From Stercorarius parasiticus (taxonomy: Eukaryota > Chordata > Aves > Charadriiformes > Stercorariidae): 64,000 nt of DNA. The notes beneath the pieces were generated by a model. The model saw nothing but the letters and a program-made list of their open reading frames with translations. It was not told where the DNA came from and did not search any database. Below, in pieces: positions 25,690-37,500 of the stretch. Each line of letters opens with the position of its first letter. The first letter of the stretch is position 1. Made by a program: the position numbers and the translations under genes. The stretch covers positions 230 to 64,229 of the forward strand of contig VWZL01001361.1 in assembly GCA_013396915.1 (NCBI GenBank), given 5' to 3'.

Positions 25690-28249
25690 AAGATCCCAAT
25701 TATTTGCCAAACGTGACATTTTCGTACAAGAACAAAACTGAATAAGCACAGGCAAGCTTCTTTGTTTATGATGAGAATTTGAAAAATGATCCCAGTGACT
25801 TTAATTCACTCTTCCTGTAGATTCTGAGTAGAAAACTATCTCGGCTTTCAGGATTGTGTTCAAAGCCCACCAAAAAGGAGAATAAGTGATCCCACATGCT
25901 AAAGAAGCAGATGGGCAGGTAGGCACATAGACTTTATGGCTAAAGGAGAAAACTGGGAGGTTATCTTGACTTCCAGTGCAATACAAGGCACAGAAATCCT
26001 ATATAAATCCCGAAAACTTCTTGCTGAGATGGAGGACATCTCACAGGCAAACAGCCAACCATAATGTAAATTTACTCAGTCACTTAAAGTAGAGAGGAAT
26101 ACACTGCATTTGCTAATGAGGTTTTTTCCAGCAACTCTTCGGCCTCATCATAAGTGTCTGAACTTGATTTTCAGTGTGAATTTGTCTATCTCGCGATGTG
26201 TAAATTTGCAGTCTCTGGGTCATTTCTGTCTTCGTTTGAGCTGTTTGATCAAAATCTTCTGTCTGTATGGTTACCTACAGACCATCATTGAGTATTCGTC
26301 TAACTTCCACTTGAGTTGCTCTTTCATTATGAAGACTCCCTTTGCGGTCATATTTGTAATTGTTTCTAAACCCTTGTCATTTTTTCATCACCTTTTTGAA
26401 GTGTAGACAGCAGAATTGGGCACACATCTAGTGCCAGATACGTATCACCAGCACTGTTTGCAGAGGAAATATGATCTCTTTATTCACTGTTGTCTGTTTA
26501 TACACACAGTGATTACCCAGCCATCACTCACTGGGCTCACTCAGCCATAGCACTGCACCAAAAGGTCATATTCAGTCATTCACCACAAGCTGGACTTTCC
26601 TTTCCGAGGTACTGCTTCCCAACCGATAGACTTCATCACACCAGGGCTACCTACTTTCTTTGTCCTACTTGTATGTAGCGTTCCATTAACTCCAAACAGG
26701 TGAAAAAACCAACTTTATTCCAGTGGGGTAGGAGGACGCTGTGTCAGCCTCATGCAGAACTTCACAATAAGAGCACTTTGACAACCCACTCCTACAGCAC
26801 AGCACTAACTGTGGGATTTAACACATCTAGCCAGTTCCTTTTTCAGATCACATATTTAAGTTGTGTTTCCTGCTATCTGAGGAATACCCTTTGTGTAATG
26901 GCTCAATAAGAATTCTGCAGGCTGCAGCGTTTACATCCTGAGCAAGAGGGAAACTGGACACGAACCTGAAAGGAAGAAACCTAACAGGTAAGGAGGAGTC
27001 CAGGAGAGACCCCAGTATGGGTTATTTCTAGATACAGAATCCTACTTGAGTGCCCAGCTACATGCAGAGAAAAATAAATTGATCGTATTCCACTCAGTCA
27101 TGCTATTCATTGACTATGGGTTATGTTTGTCATGGGAACCATGTTTATTGACCTGACTTTTGGCCAACTACAGATGCAACACTTTTCACCACCTAAGGAT
27201 TTTCACTTCTATTGACATTCCAGCCAGGGACTGTGGAATTTCACTCAAAGAGCTCACCACAAAGGGCATGCTTTGTCAAAACAGGAGCAAAAGCATACAG
27301 AACTGCCCTCCAAATACACTATTTAACTTTAGTGTAAGGTGCAATCAGTCTGAAGACAATATGTTGCTAGCTGCTGTTAAGGCCAGCATCGGGTTTGACT
27401 GTCCATTCTCAGCATATCTGAACAGGCTTATAGGGACTGACTGAAAAGATATTGGGATTCTGTGATTGATGTTCTATTATTTCTGCCAATATGCTGTAAA
27501 AAACAATTTTATTTCATTCTACTAGAGACATTTAAAGGGGAAAATACACAGAAAAAAGCCAAAACCCTGGAGATTTAAATCAGCAGTTCCAGGAATGGAG
27601 AATCAAGATCTCTCTATTTCAGAATTTATTGGACCAGAGAGGAGGGGCTCAAATTTGCACAAGTTTTGTGCAAAGGGATATAAACTTAGGGAACTCTATG
27701 CTGCTGACACTCTCAGCAGGGGCTGAAGACTGCTCCTGGCTGAAGTCCACAATGATTTACAATGCTCAGCATCCTATCAAGACAGCAACATGTGTTATTC
27801 CTATTATCTTGCATTCTTTCCTTCCACTGAGTTGTGGAGTATTGACTCCAACACCATATAGTCCAGTGCTAGGAGAGATGGCAATCACTAAGAGTTGTAA
27901 TTATATTAATCTAATGGTGCAAAGGGCTCTTTGCTGCAGACATGTTTTCCTGACCAGAACTGTGGATTTGAATTTTACCCTTGTAAAGCCCAATTATTTG
28001 AACTTCTCTCAAAATGCCATGCTGCTGGTTGTATGAAAACTATGCTGCATATACTTAGAGCCTTTTTAACTAGAAAACTAACAACACTTTTCACCAACCA
28101 TCAAAGCCATTCTAGCAGAGACAAAAAAATTGCAGTGTTCACTACTGCTAATTCTAGAAATAAGTTAGGATGTTTTGTTCTGACTTGGAAAGAAGAAAAT
28201 GAAGAGACAAGCTTTCTCCCTTTTGATTTCTTCTGTTGACGGGATCCCG

Positions 28250-28610
28250 CTTCAAATAAGCAATCGGACATTGGGTGGGCCAGAATGGGAGTCAATGGAA
28301 ATGGAAATGGACTCCCATTGACTCCAAGTGACTGGTTCTGCAGATTAGCAGATACGGCACTTGTCCAGTGTAGGTGAAACCAAGGTTCAAGTCCCTGCTC
28401 CAATTAATACTTAATCATAGAAGGTGGCATTTGCCACATGAACTGCTGGATTGCCAGAAAAGACCCAACAGCTCTCTGGCCTGATTTCGCACTGGGAATA
28501 CATGAGATAAGGTCTGCAAGTGTGGATCAGGCAGAGTGGGGACTTTAAGCAGAGTTTCCCACAATGTAGCTGAATCACTTAGCCTACAAGTCTTCTGGAG
28601 AAGGTGAAGA
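28250..28610. mobile_element. Imperfect foldback (palindromic) dispersed repeat
   Basis: Two related arms face each other. The left arm at 28366-28403 contains AAGGTTCAAGTCCCTGCTCC. Its reverse complement (GGAGCAGGGACTTGAACCTT) resembles the right arm at about 28530-28575 (GGCAGAGTGGGGACTTTAAG, then GTTTCCCACA). A second, perfect 11-bp inverted repeat lies at the left: GGAGTCAATGG at 28288-28298 and its complement at 28315-28325. Such paired GGGACTTGAACC/TCTCCCAC arms occur in old repeats of birds and reptiles. The left arm also fits a Pol III B box (GGTTCAAGTCC), but no convincing A box or tRNA fold was found, so I do not call a tRNA or SINE. Confidence 0.5.
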
Positions 28611-28644
28611 TACATCTCTCTTGTTTGCAGAACAAGTCTTGCTT

Positions 28645-28965
28645 GAGCTTTGTTTTAAGACTACTGGTCTCCAGAGCAGCCACAGCCTTGCCTGTGCCTG
28701 ATCTTGAACCCCATTGTTTTGGACATTGACCATGGACCTGTCTTGTCACTACAGACCTTCCCCATGATCACTGGACCCTGTCTAGCCCTGGTTACGTTCA
28801 TCAGAGCCAACCTTGACTTGTGGATTGACTTCCTGGCTTGATCTTGTACTTGCTTCATCATCACAAGCTTGCCTGATGATCTCGACTCTTGTTTGAACCT
28901 GGCCCTGCTCTGCTGTGCTCACCTCATTTGGGTATGGTGGAACTAGACCTTGCCTGGTAAAGCCG
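28645..28965 (+). repeat. Dispersed repeat, copy A
   Basis: Rich in CTTGACCTTG/CCTGCC-like words. It shares ordered blocks with the segment at 30885-31135: CTTGCCTGTGCCTG, CTTGTCACTAC, ATCACTGGA, GTTACGTTCA, CTTCCTGGCTTGATCTTG, and CTCACCTCATTTGGGTATGG. The order of some blocks differs between the copies, as expected for a repeat with internal similarity. No TIRs, coding frame or name could be assigned. Confidence 0.55.
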
Positions 28966-30884
28966 TTGCCCTGCTAGGCATGCTGTTGTTCTCAGCTCCC
29001 AGATGCCCATCCCTTAGGGAGTAGCTGACACTCACTGCTCCCTGACAATACTCAGCTACTAAGAAGAGAACTTCTTAAAGATGTGCTTCCCAAATTTTAG
29101 GTAAATTAATCCAACTGCCCCTACACATACTGTTGAAAGACTCTTCATCATAATGGCACATATGTACTACATCTCCCTCCAAGGTCAACTTCATCTCTCA
29201 ATCAGGAACTCACAGTCTAGGCAATGGGAAATGCCAGTGTAGCTCTTTGTCAAGACATTCTTTCTTTTTAGTGACAAACACTGTAATACTTAAGTATTAT
29301 TACTGGAGTCTAATACATCCCACCAATATGAACAGAGCATCTCTATCGTATAGCTTCTTATTATTACAGGTAGTCTACAAAATCAGGAAGATATATCTTA
29401 AATTCACTTTGTACTTTTGAAGGCCTTCTTCAAAACTTTAATAACAAAAAATAAAAAAACTTTCAGACTCCCCTAAAAATAAGACAATTTGTGGGACGGG
29501 GGAAGAAAGAGTTTCAGAAAATGCACTCTGAACTCCCACTCCACATTAGTATCTCATTGTATATTGAATGCTTATAGACTCCCTTCCCTGACAGAGGAGG
29601 ACAGGCATGACCCCTGCCTACAGCCAGCTTCCCAAGGAGACGTGCTTCCCAGCACCTCAAACAGAGACAGAAGCAGTTCAAAGTAGCAGGCTTGCTATGC
29701 TGGAAGACTGGACAATGCTGCCCTAGTTTGTAATCTGAATATAGGGAAACACCTTATTTTTTGTCTTGTGTGCAAAGTTAAACATCCCCTTTATAATATT
29801 CACATACACGGAAAATATTGACTGTCTTCCATCCAAAGCTGCCTTGTGTTTGCATAAATGCATTACTTACAATTTCAATTAAAGGTAAGATTAGGGAACA
29901 CTTACCAAATCTGACCCAATTTCATGTCTTACCTGTTTTCCAAACAACTACTTCCAAAGCTGCCTGAGATGGCCTTGTTTTGGGAACCAGCAGTCTAGAA
30001 CTAGCAGAAAGTCCGGTGAATGTTTTCCATACACATGAGCAGTCCTGAATAGACTCCAAACAAAGGTGTAACATTTTGAGTCCATAAGGAAAAATATTCT
30101 GTAATTCTGGGACATCTTTCAAAGGCAGAAGGGTCTGGTCTACTGTGAGTGGATGTGCTAAAACTCACCATGCCCCCCATATGGTACTGGACACATATAA
30201 AAATATATATCTTCATTGTGCATAGACATTGTGTTGATCAAAGCAATACTTCTTCAAATACTGAAAGCACCAGAACTGTGATGGCCCCTGTGAGCCCCTG
30301 ACGGCAGAAAAGAATGCACTAAAAAGCTGAATGTAAAAGCCAAATTATGTGAATATGAACAACCTGAACAGCTATTTGGTACAGAAGAACTATTTCAGAT
30401 AGTACCTCATGACAGTAGCTTCTGAATTTTATTATTTCTTAGAATGGTGACTGTGATAACGATAGATCTTCCCCCTTAAGCGGGGACACTATACAGGGAG
30501 CGGTGCGCAAGGAGACCATGCCACAGCAAAAAGGCCACTGGTTATTTTCAAACTTTCTGAAATATAATGAAGAAAAGCTTGAATGAGGAGTAGGTAACTT
30601 TGTCTATTTTTTCTCAGATACAGGGAGACTAGATAAGAACAGGAATCCATGAAGTATCCGTGATTGCTGAATAAATGCATGAATTAAAGTGTCCCCATAT
30701 GTACCAGAGCCCGCCCTGAGTGCATCAACGAGCTCTGCAACCTCTTCCCTCCCCATCCAAGGGGCTTGGCCACCTGGATCAACACCAGCTCTGGAATGGA
30801 ACAGCTTTGTAACTTGGATCAGATGCTGGGGAAAGAGCTGTAAGATGCCTTGTTGGAGTCCTCCCACCCTTGCTCAGGAACTGC
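28966..30884. other. Sequence between the two repeat copies, no gene seen
   Basis: AT-rich and without coding remnants such as gag, protease or polymerase motifs. This argues against the flanking repeats being LTRs of one provirus. A minus-strand open frame at 30604-30867 overlaps the edge of copy B and has no recognised product. Confidence 0.5.
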
Positions 30885-31135
30885 ATAGAGCTTACCTTTG
30901 GTCCCTGCCTGTGCCTGGCCTTGTACCACATTAAACCTGAGCCTGATGCACTGATGTGACCTCCTGGCTTGACCTTGCACCTGCCCTGTCACTACGAATT
31001 CGCGTGGCCATCGCTGGATTCTTGGCTGAGCCCTGTTACATTCACTGGACCTGCCCTGCTCACCCTATTTGGGTGCTGTGGGGCCGTGCTGCTTTGTCAG
31101 TGAGGTCCCAGCCCCTGCCTGCCTTGCTGTCACCC
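30885..31135 (+). repeat. Dispersed repeat, copy B
   Basis: Direct-orientation partner of the repeat at 28645-28965. Shared blocks include CCTGCCTGTGCCTGGCCTTG, CTCCTGGCTTGACCTTGCAC, CCTGTCACTAC, CGCTGGATT, GTTACATTCACTGGAC, and CTCACCCTATTTGGGTGCTG. The copies are clearly diverged, so they are not a recent duplication. Confidence 0.55.
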
Positions 31136-31547
31136 TCAGCACCTGCCTCATCTTTCCCTGCAGGGCAAACCACTCTTGTTGAGGACAGTATACAAAAATG
31201 TCTCAATACTTTGAAATATCTAGTTAGTGAGATACAAACACTAGGTTTCCTACAGACAAGCACTACGATCAGAGTAAACTGTGATGAAAGAAAATGTCTT
31301 TCTTTGAGTTTACAGAAAATTATGTGCAAGAGAGTGCAGAGTTACTGCTCCATGCAGAAAGCAGGCCATGTAATGAACACTCCTGATGGCTGAAGTACTG
31401 AATGTTGTGTGTCAGACTTACTTCAACAGAAAGTGCCAGCCTATGGCCCAGAACTTCCTTCTGAGGATTTCCTTAAGCAGAGTAATTATGCTTCTTGGAC
31501 AAGATCTGAGTCATGGCATCGCCTCAGCAGTACCATGGCACGCAGGC
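31136..31547. other. Short spacer before CR1, nothing recognised
   Basis: No gene or repeat supported between copy B and the CR1 insertion. Confidence 0.5.
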
Positions 31548-32375
31548 TCTGCTAGTTTTTTTTACAAGCTCAAGAAATGGGACCATGTGAACATCATGAG
31601 GTTCAACAAGGCCAAATGCAGGGTCCTGCACCTGGGTCGGGGCAACCCCTGGTATCAATACAGGCTGGGGATGAAGGGATTGAGAGTAGCCCTGCCGAGA
31701 AGGACTTGGCGGTACTGGCGGATGAAAAGCTGGACGTGAGCCAGCAATGTGCATTTGCAGCCCAGAAAGCCAACTGTCTCCTGGGCTGCATCAAAAGCAG
31801 CATGGCCAGCAGATCAAGGAAAGTGATTCTGCCCCTCTACTCCATTCTGGTGAGACCTCACCTCGAGTATTGTGTCCAGCTCTGGAGCCCTCAGCACAGG
31901 AAAGACATGGACCTGTTGGAGCAGGTCCAGAGGAGGGCCACAAAAATGATCCAAGGGCTGGAGCACTTCTCCTGTGAAGACAGACTGAGACAGTTGGGGT
32001 TGTTCAACCTGGAGAAAAGAAGGCTCTGGCCTTCTCCACCCTTATTGCGGCCTTTCAATACTTAAAGAGGGCTTATAAGAAAGATGGGGACAAACTTTTT
32101 AGTAGGCCCTGTTGCAACAGGACACGGGGTAATGGCTTTAAACTAAAAGGGGATAGATTTAGACTAGATATAAGGAAGAAATTTTTTATGATGATGGCGT
32201 TGGAAACACTGGAACAAGTTGTCCAGAGAGGTGGTAGATGCCCCATCCCTGGAAACATTCAAGGTCAGGTTGGACGGAGCTCTGAGAAACTTGATCTAGT
32301 TGAAGATGTCCCTGCAGAGGGGTTGGACTCGATGACCTTTAAAGGCCCCTTCCAACCTAAACTTCTGTGATTCTA
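31548..32375 (+). mobile_element. CR1 LINE 3' end (ORF2 C-terminus and 3' UTR)
   Basis: A 5'-truncated CR1 retrotransposon of about 830 bases in sense orientation. It starts in the reverse-transcriptase/thumb part of ORF2 and runs through the ORF2 TAG stop at 32297-32299. The 3' UTR ends with GGCCCCTTCCAACC and the tail TTCTGTGATTCT. CR1 copies itself through target-primed reverse transcription by ORF2; this copy has lost the 5' part and is frame-broken. It lies in the same orientation as the CR1 piece at 12 kb but keeps more of ORF2 and is more diverged. Confidence 0.93.
31563..32299 (+). pseudogene. CR1 ORF2 reverse-transcriptase C-terminus, frameshifted
   Basis: The coding remnant is split over frames. 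Frame 1 gives [18 protein letters not shown] (from about 31595). Near 31655-31675 the match moves to another frame with [17 protein letters not shown], then [39 protein letters not shown] and [19 protein letters not shown]. The match leaves this frame near 32030, after LEKRRLW, and an extra base around 32190-32200 breaks the last block, which encodes the HWNRLP-like motif in intact CR1. These blocks are the CR1 ORF2 C-terminal domain. With no start, no endonuclease, no catalytic palm and at least three frame changes, no product is expected. Confidence 0.88.
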
Positions 32376-33619
32376 AGATCAGCATCAAACAGATTCACAG
32401 AAGAGTGGAGCAGGCACAAGAGGGTACGTATCAGAATATTCGCATACACATATGTATATGCATATGAAGACAAACTAGCCCCAGCCAAAATCACACAGTA
32501 CTCTTAACATCCAAGACCAAATATAGTTCTGGCACACTGTGAAGAGCACTGCTGTCATATAGCTGCAAACAATACCAAATGCAAATTGTATGCTACACAG
32601 CTGTAAATCACAATTTATATGGGAAAGCAATACCAGGAGGTTGTTACAGCTCAGTCACATCTGCACTGCTACTGGCTAAAACACTGTGTCTGAGACATCC
32701 AAGGACCTGGGATTCCAGGAAATACAAAATTACACTGAGAGATGACTCAATGGCCCACTAGCATTTAGGTCATATGATAATAACGGTATAATAAACAACT
32801 CCCAATTAAGTATTGTAATACAAAATGGAAATTCTTATGCTTCCCTAAAAAAGTAAGTTACAGCACAAATGAGGCTATGTTTTGATCTGCTCATACAAGT
32901 GGAAATGTAGAGTAATTCCAGTGATTTCAGCAGAGCTCCAGAGGATTGACACACCAGCGCAGGTGACATCAGAAACTGTTCAATTGTCCTTTCCACCGCT
33001 TTGCTTGTTAAGTCGCCGTGCAAAATTATCAGAATGTGGCAGAAAAGAGTGTTGTGTGGTTTTGCTGTTCAGAGGGTAAACTAAAACACTTCCTGAAGAA
33101 GCAAGGCTTATAAGGACATGTGGACTGTCGAAGGGGAAGATCAAAGATTGTGATATTAATTTGCTTATAATTTCCTTTCTATTCTCTATCTTCTCATAAT
33201 GTTCCTTGAAAAAGTTAGCCAGTTTCAACTATATCTGACACAAGTGACAATATTTCAGAGATATTAACTCCAGATAGTCAATATGACAGCCACTAGTTGT
33301 TGAGAAGGGCCCTTGCCTGTGTTTCCCTGCTGACGGGGAGATGGCAAGGTAGGCTTAGCTCTTCACTGACCCCAGAGAATCCATTCAGAAAGCCACTCTT
33401 GAGGCCAATTAGAGGAAGAGCCTCAGTTCTTTAGTGTCATTATTAGACACCAAAGTTGAACTACCACAAGATGCCAACCATGTTCCCTCAATTCCAGAAT
33501 TCATGAAGTTACTTGTCTTCCGTTGTGTCTATTGCTATTCAGACTATATCCTTCTGTAATTATTGACCCATGATAGGCTTTAGCAGGGGATTAGCCAATT
33601 CAGATAATAGGTCTGCAAA

Positions 33620-33662
33620 CTGAAACTGAGAAATAACAGCCTGAAACTGAGCAAATAACAGC
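33620..33662. repeat. Tandem duplication, 21-22-bp unit
   Basis: CTGAAACTGAG followed by AAATAACAGC appears at 33620-33640. It repeats with one inserted C at 33641-33662. Confidence 0.85.
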
Positions 33663-34492
33663 CTCTGTTCAGGGAATGCATTTCCAGAATTAGCACTAGA
33701 CTGTAACATCTTAGATGTAATAAAATGCAACACAATGCTCTTCAGGGACCCCATGGAGAAGACTTCTCTTCCTCTACCAACAGGGACAATTTCCTGGCTT
33801 TCTTGAAGGCTGAGTGGATTGTATTCATAGTTTCATGTTAGTGAGAGAGAAGAAAAAAAATGTTGTGAATATGGTTAACAGATTGTTGGAGAACGGTTTG
33901 AACAGCCTATTCATCTCAGATTTCATCTTCTGAGATGCAGTTCCAGGTGTCCATCTTGCCTTAATCTAGGCACAGGTATCCTTTGCCTAGGGTGTCTACA
34001 GATTCTACCTGCTCTGAAGACCCTTCTAGGAAAGTCCATGGACCGAATGTACTGGGTTTTTGATGTTGTTGAAGGGCCCAAAGAATACATGGAAACAGCT
34101 GATCAGACAGAAAATACTAAGTACATCCATACTCCAGGCAAGTGTATACTTGAATGTGTTTCAAAGGGCAATAAACACCTAAGATTTTTCCTTGGCTGTA
34201 ACAACTGACTGAGCCCACAGCCAGGTATTTCTGAGGTCACTTCCATAAAGAGGGTGGACAAATGCAGAGATTAAGCTTTGACTCTCAAAGCTTATCTTAA
34301 AATGTAGAGTATGTAGAAGCTCACACACAAAGTTAAGAGACACAGGAATCAGGAACTTGCAACAACAGCTTGTGAAGTTAAAAACACTGTGGGGCTTGGG
34401 TTAGGAGTATGACACAGGACCCTCTCATGAAGCTGGGAACTCTGAGGCATATATGGAGTTTGAGTCTTTTTTTCCTGCCAATCAGTGGTAGG

Positions 34493-34511
34493 TTTTTATT
34501 TATTTATTTAT
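34493..34511. repeat. (TTTA)n microsatellite
   Basis: Short TTTA tetranucleotide run. Confidence 0.8.
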
Positions 34512-37500
34512 GGAGTTTTATGTGTTAGAGACCTTGGACTCTACTTCAGAGTACTATGTCCTGACAACCAGCTGCAGTTACGTCACTCTTCAAAGGACTT
34601 GTGTCCAATGGCAAGAAAGCTGAATGCTGTAATCTAATGATATGGAGTACAGGGACTGGGCTACGGATTCTACAAACTTGACCTTTTGACTCCAGCCATA
34701 AACAGAACTACATGCAGACACTCGCCTGACAGATGACTGCGGGTACTTTATACTAACCCCAACAATTAATTTGGATTCAGGATCACTGAGCTCTGGCTAA
34801 GCTACCATGCTCTGTGACTTACACTAATAAAATGTTAGTATTCTGTCAGAAACTAATTAATTTTTCCCTCCTGTAGACAAAATACAAATAATGTTAAGAT
34901 ATTGTGGAATGAGTTTGCTGGTTCAATGGCAGACAGAAAAGTGGTACAAGGGCAGCTGAGAAATGGTTGAAGAAAACCCATATCTGAATAAATTTACCAG
35001 TACAAGATTCATTAATAGAATCTAGACTGAAAAAAAACAGCCAAAATCAGAAACCCTCATAGTTTTGAGAACAGTTAAATCTGCACAACTTTATATAGAG
35101 GTCAAGACCATGAAAGTAATGAAAAAAGATATGCAGCCACTCATACTGTATGTGTGCTCAACTATAGCAGCTAAACTTTATTTCTTGCAGTCTTTCATCA
35201 AATTCCTGGCCATTCCTCTTCAGCATGAAAGAACAATAGACAGATTTCACACCTCTTGTTCAGGAACATTCTGAATATATTTCACCTCTTTGGTCAAAGC
35301 TTGACTTCACATCACCTTTTCTGCCCTACTGCCAGAGTCTGGGGATAACATGGTAAGCGCTTTCTTGAACGAAAGGTGAGCAGAAAGATTGGGCTTCGAT
35401 GGGCTAAGTGAGCTAATGGCTGGGTTATAGCTCTTCAGAAATTGATCAGAACAACCCTCAGCCTTGTTTCTGAGTATAAAATAATGCAACAAACCACCTT
35501 GGAGATGATGATTGCCACAGTGAAATCAAAATCTTATTGAAAAAGGCCCAGATTTCTAGATACCTACCAGCTAAGAAATGGAGTTATTAGTACCCCTGTT
35601 TTGGGGACTGTTCAGGAAAAGGAAGGAATCCAGAAGAACTGAGCATGCCTACTTACATGATAATTTGAGGTCAGATGCCATTAGATGGAGGAGTACATTT
35701 TGTTCTGGAGAAGATGAGTTTTTCAAGGCAGAAATTGCCACATGTATTATTTCCTCTGTCCTGACAGGCTCTGAATGACTGTTCTTTGTCCGGATGCTGA
35801 TGCTTTCCAGGTGGTGAAAACAGAGACATGATGCTATTTGCATATGAGGTAAAAAGATGTAGGGCTGAGACTTGCTCATTCTGCTTATTGCTCCATACGT
35901 GCTGTTTCAGTTTTGTTCATTCGCACCAAACATAGTGTTGGCAGAGACAGCAAAAATTAGGGGGACGCAGGAAGAGCCACAGACCTCTTCAGTTTAAGGC
36001 CACCAGGCAGAGGACTCTTTACCTTCAATATACACTTCTTTCACCTTCAGCACCTGCTTTATAGGTACTTCATGAAAATATGGTCACCTTCACCATTATC
36101 ACATGTAAAATACATCAGTATAAAAGCATGGGCCATGTCCAGGCCTCTTGCTTGGCTCCAAATCCATGCCTTTTTTGTGGACTTCATTTCAAACCAGGAG
36201 TATTCTGGGGCCTGGGACTGTTTTTGTTTTGCATCTTGTTCAACACAGAGCACACTGAGACTGCTTAACACATAATAAAATGAATAATAACACTAAATGA
36301 AGAGGAAGCCTTGAACTACGGAAAGAATAAAAGCATTTTCAAAGGTGTCCTGACAATGTTTCACAGGTTTCAAGCAGCAGTTCAATGGCTCATGATCAAG
36401 GTCTGCTCTTTCAGACTCGGCATCTCTCACCCCAACACTGTGAAGTGCATCTGAGCCGAAGAAAACATTTTGTTTGTTTGGTGCTAGTGCTTGTGGTCAC
36501 AACAGCAGCACTTGTCCCCTTCCTGAGGACAAGAGCCCTTTGTCTTGCAGCACATTCTGCTGCAGTAAGCACGGGGGTGAGACCGCACCTCACCTTTTAT
36601 CCCAATTTCACACATTGGCTTCACAGCATTAATAAATTGGTTTCGTTTGCCACACATTTGGCAGGAGAATTTTCTAATAACATTTTTATCCCCTTTGAGA
36701 ACATGAATCACTCACACGCTGAGTATAAAATTACTTCCCTCCCTCTCCTTATTAAAGGCACCGCACGTTAGCAGGGGTCAGGCACTCAGCCTTGCCAGTG
36801 GCAAAGTCAAAAACAAGGGCACAGCCGGGAGGCATGGTTGTAAAGCTCACTGCTTTTCTTTCTTACGGACGGTGGATAACCTATTTAGCACTCAGAATAT
36901 ATGGTTTTCTCCAGCTGTCAATCCTACCTGGTTGGGGGACAGATTGAGAAAACGTGTGAGATTTACCACGCCACTCACACGGCTGTTCTAAACAAGAAAT
37001 AAATAAAACATGTGCAGCAGATGTCCGCCACTGCCGCCCTCGAAGGGCCACCAGAAGCTCCCCTTGTGCACCCAGCAACCCGCCAGCCACCACCCAGTCA
37101 TCCCCCCAAGCCTTGGAAAAGGTCCTTTCCCCATGAGGGGCTCGTCAGGCTGCACTTGGGTTTTGCCTGGAACATGACAAAGGATGGCGAGGTTTGGTGA
37201 CAAGCTGAAAATCACTGTATTTGCAAATTTGTAAATCCATCTGGATTTGATTTCTGGTTTAAAAAGAAAAAAGAAAAAAAACCCACACTTTTCTTATTTT
37301 CAAAACAGTATTTTTTTTTAAGGGAGATCTTTGTTTGAAAACACACTTTAGACAGCAAGCAGATCATGCTACCAGAGCTGATTAAGTATGTGATTTGAGG
37401 AGCACTGTAATCCAATTGTCATTTTGTTCCAAATCCACACCTCAGTCAAATGCACCCCTCAAAAACACAGAAGATCTGTCCTCAGATTACCTTTTCTCCC

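Larger units (their letters stand above)
22126..28239. other. Intergenic DNA, no gene seen
   Basis: Contains a (GA)n microsatellite (23671-23704) and a short (AGC)n run (25675-25689). A weak MIR-like scrap (GAGGAAACTGAGG) lies at about 25646-25658. Open frames such as 25117-25488 (123 codons) have no recognisable family. Confidence 0.6.

Noticed and set aside
25640..25690. MIR-like scrap (GAGGAAACTGAGG)
   Set aside because: Too short to separate from chance.
28382..28402. Possible tRNA or Pol III B box (GGTTCAAGTCC)
   Set aside because: No A box at the right distance and no cloverleaf; better explained by the foldback repeat arm.
28645..31135. Provirus with two LTRs
   Set aside because: The interior lacks coding remnants or a primer-binding site, and block order differs between the copies.
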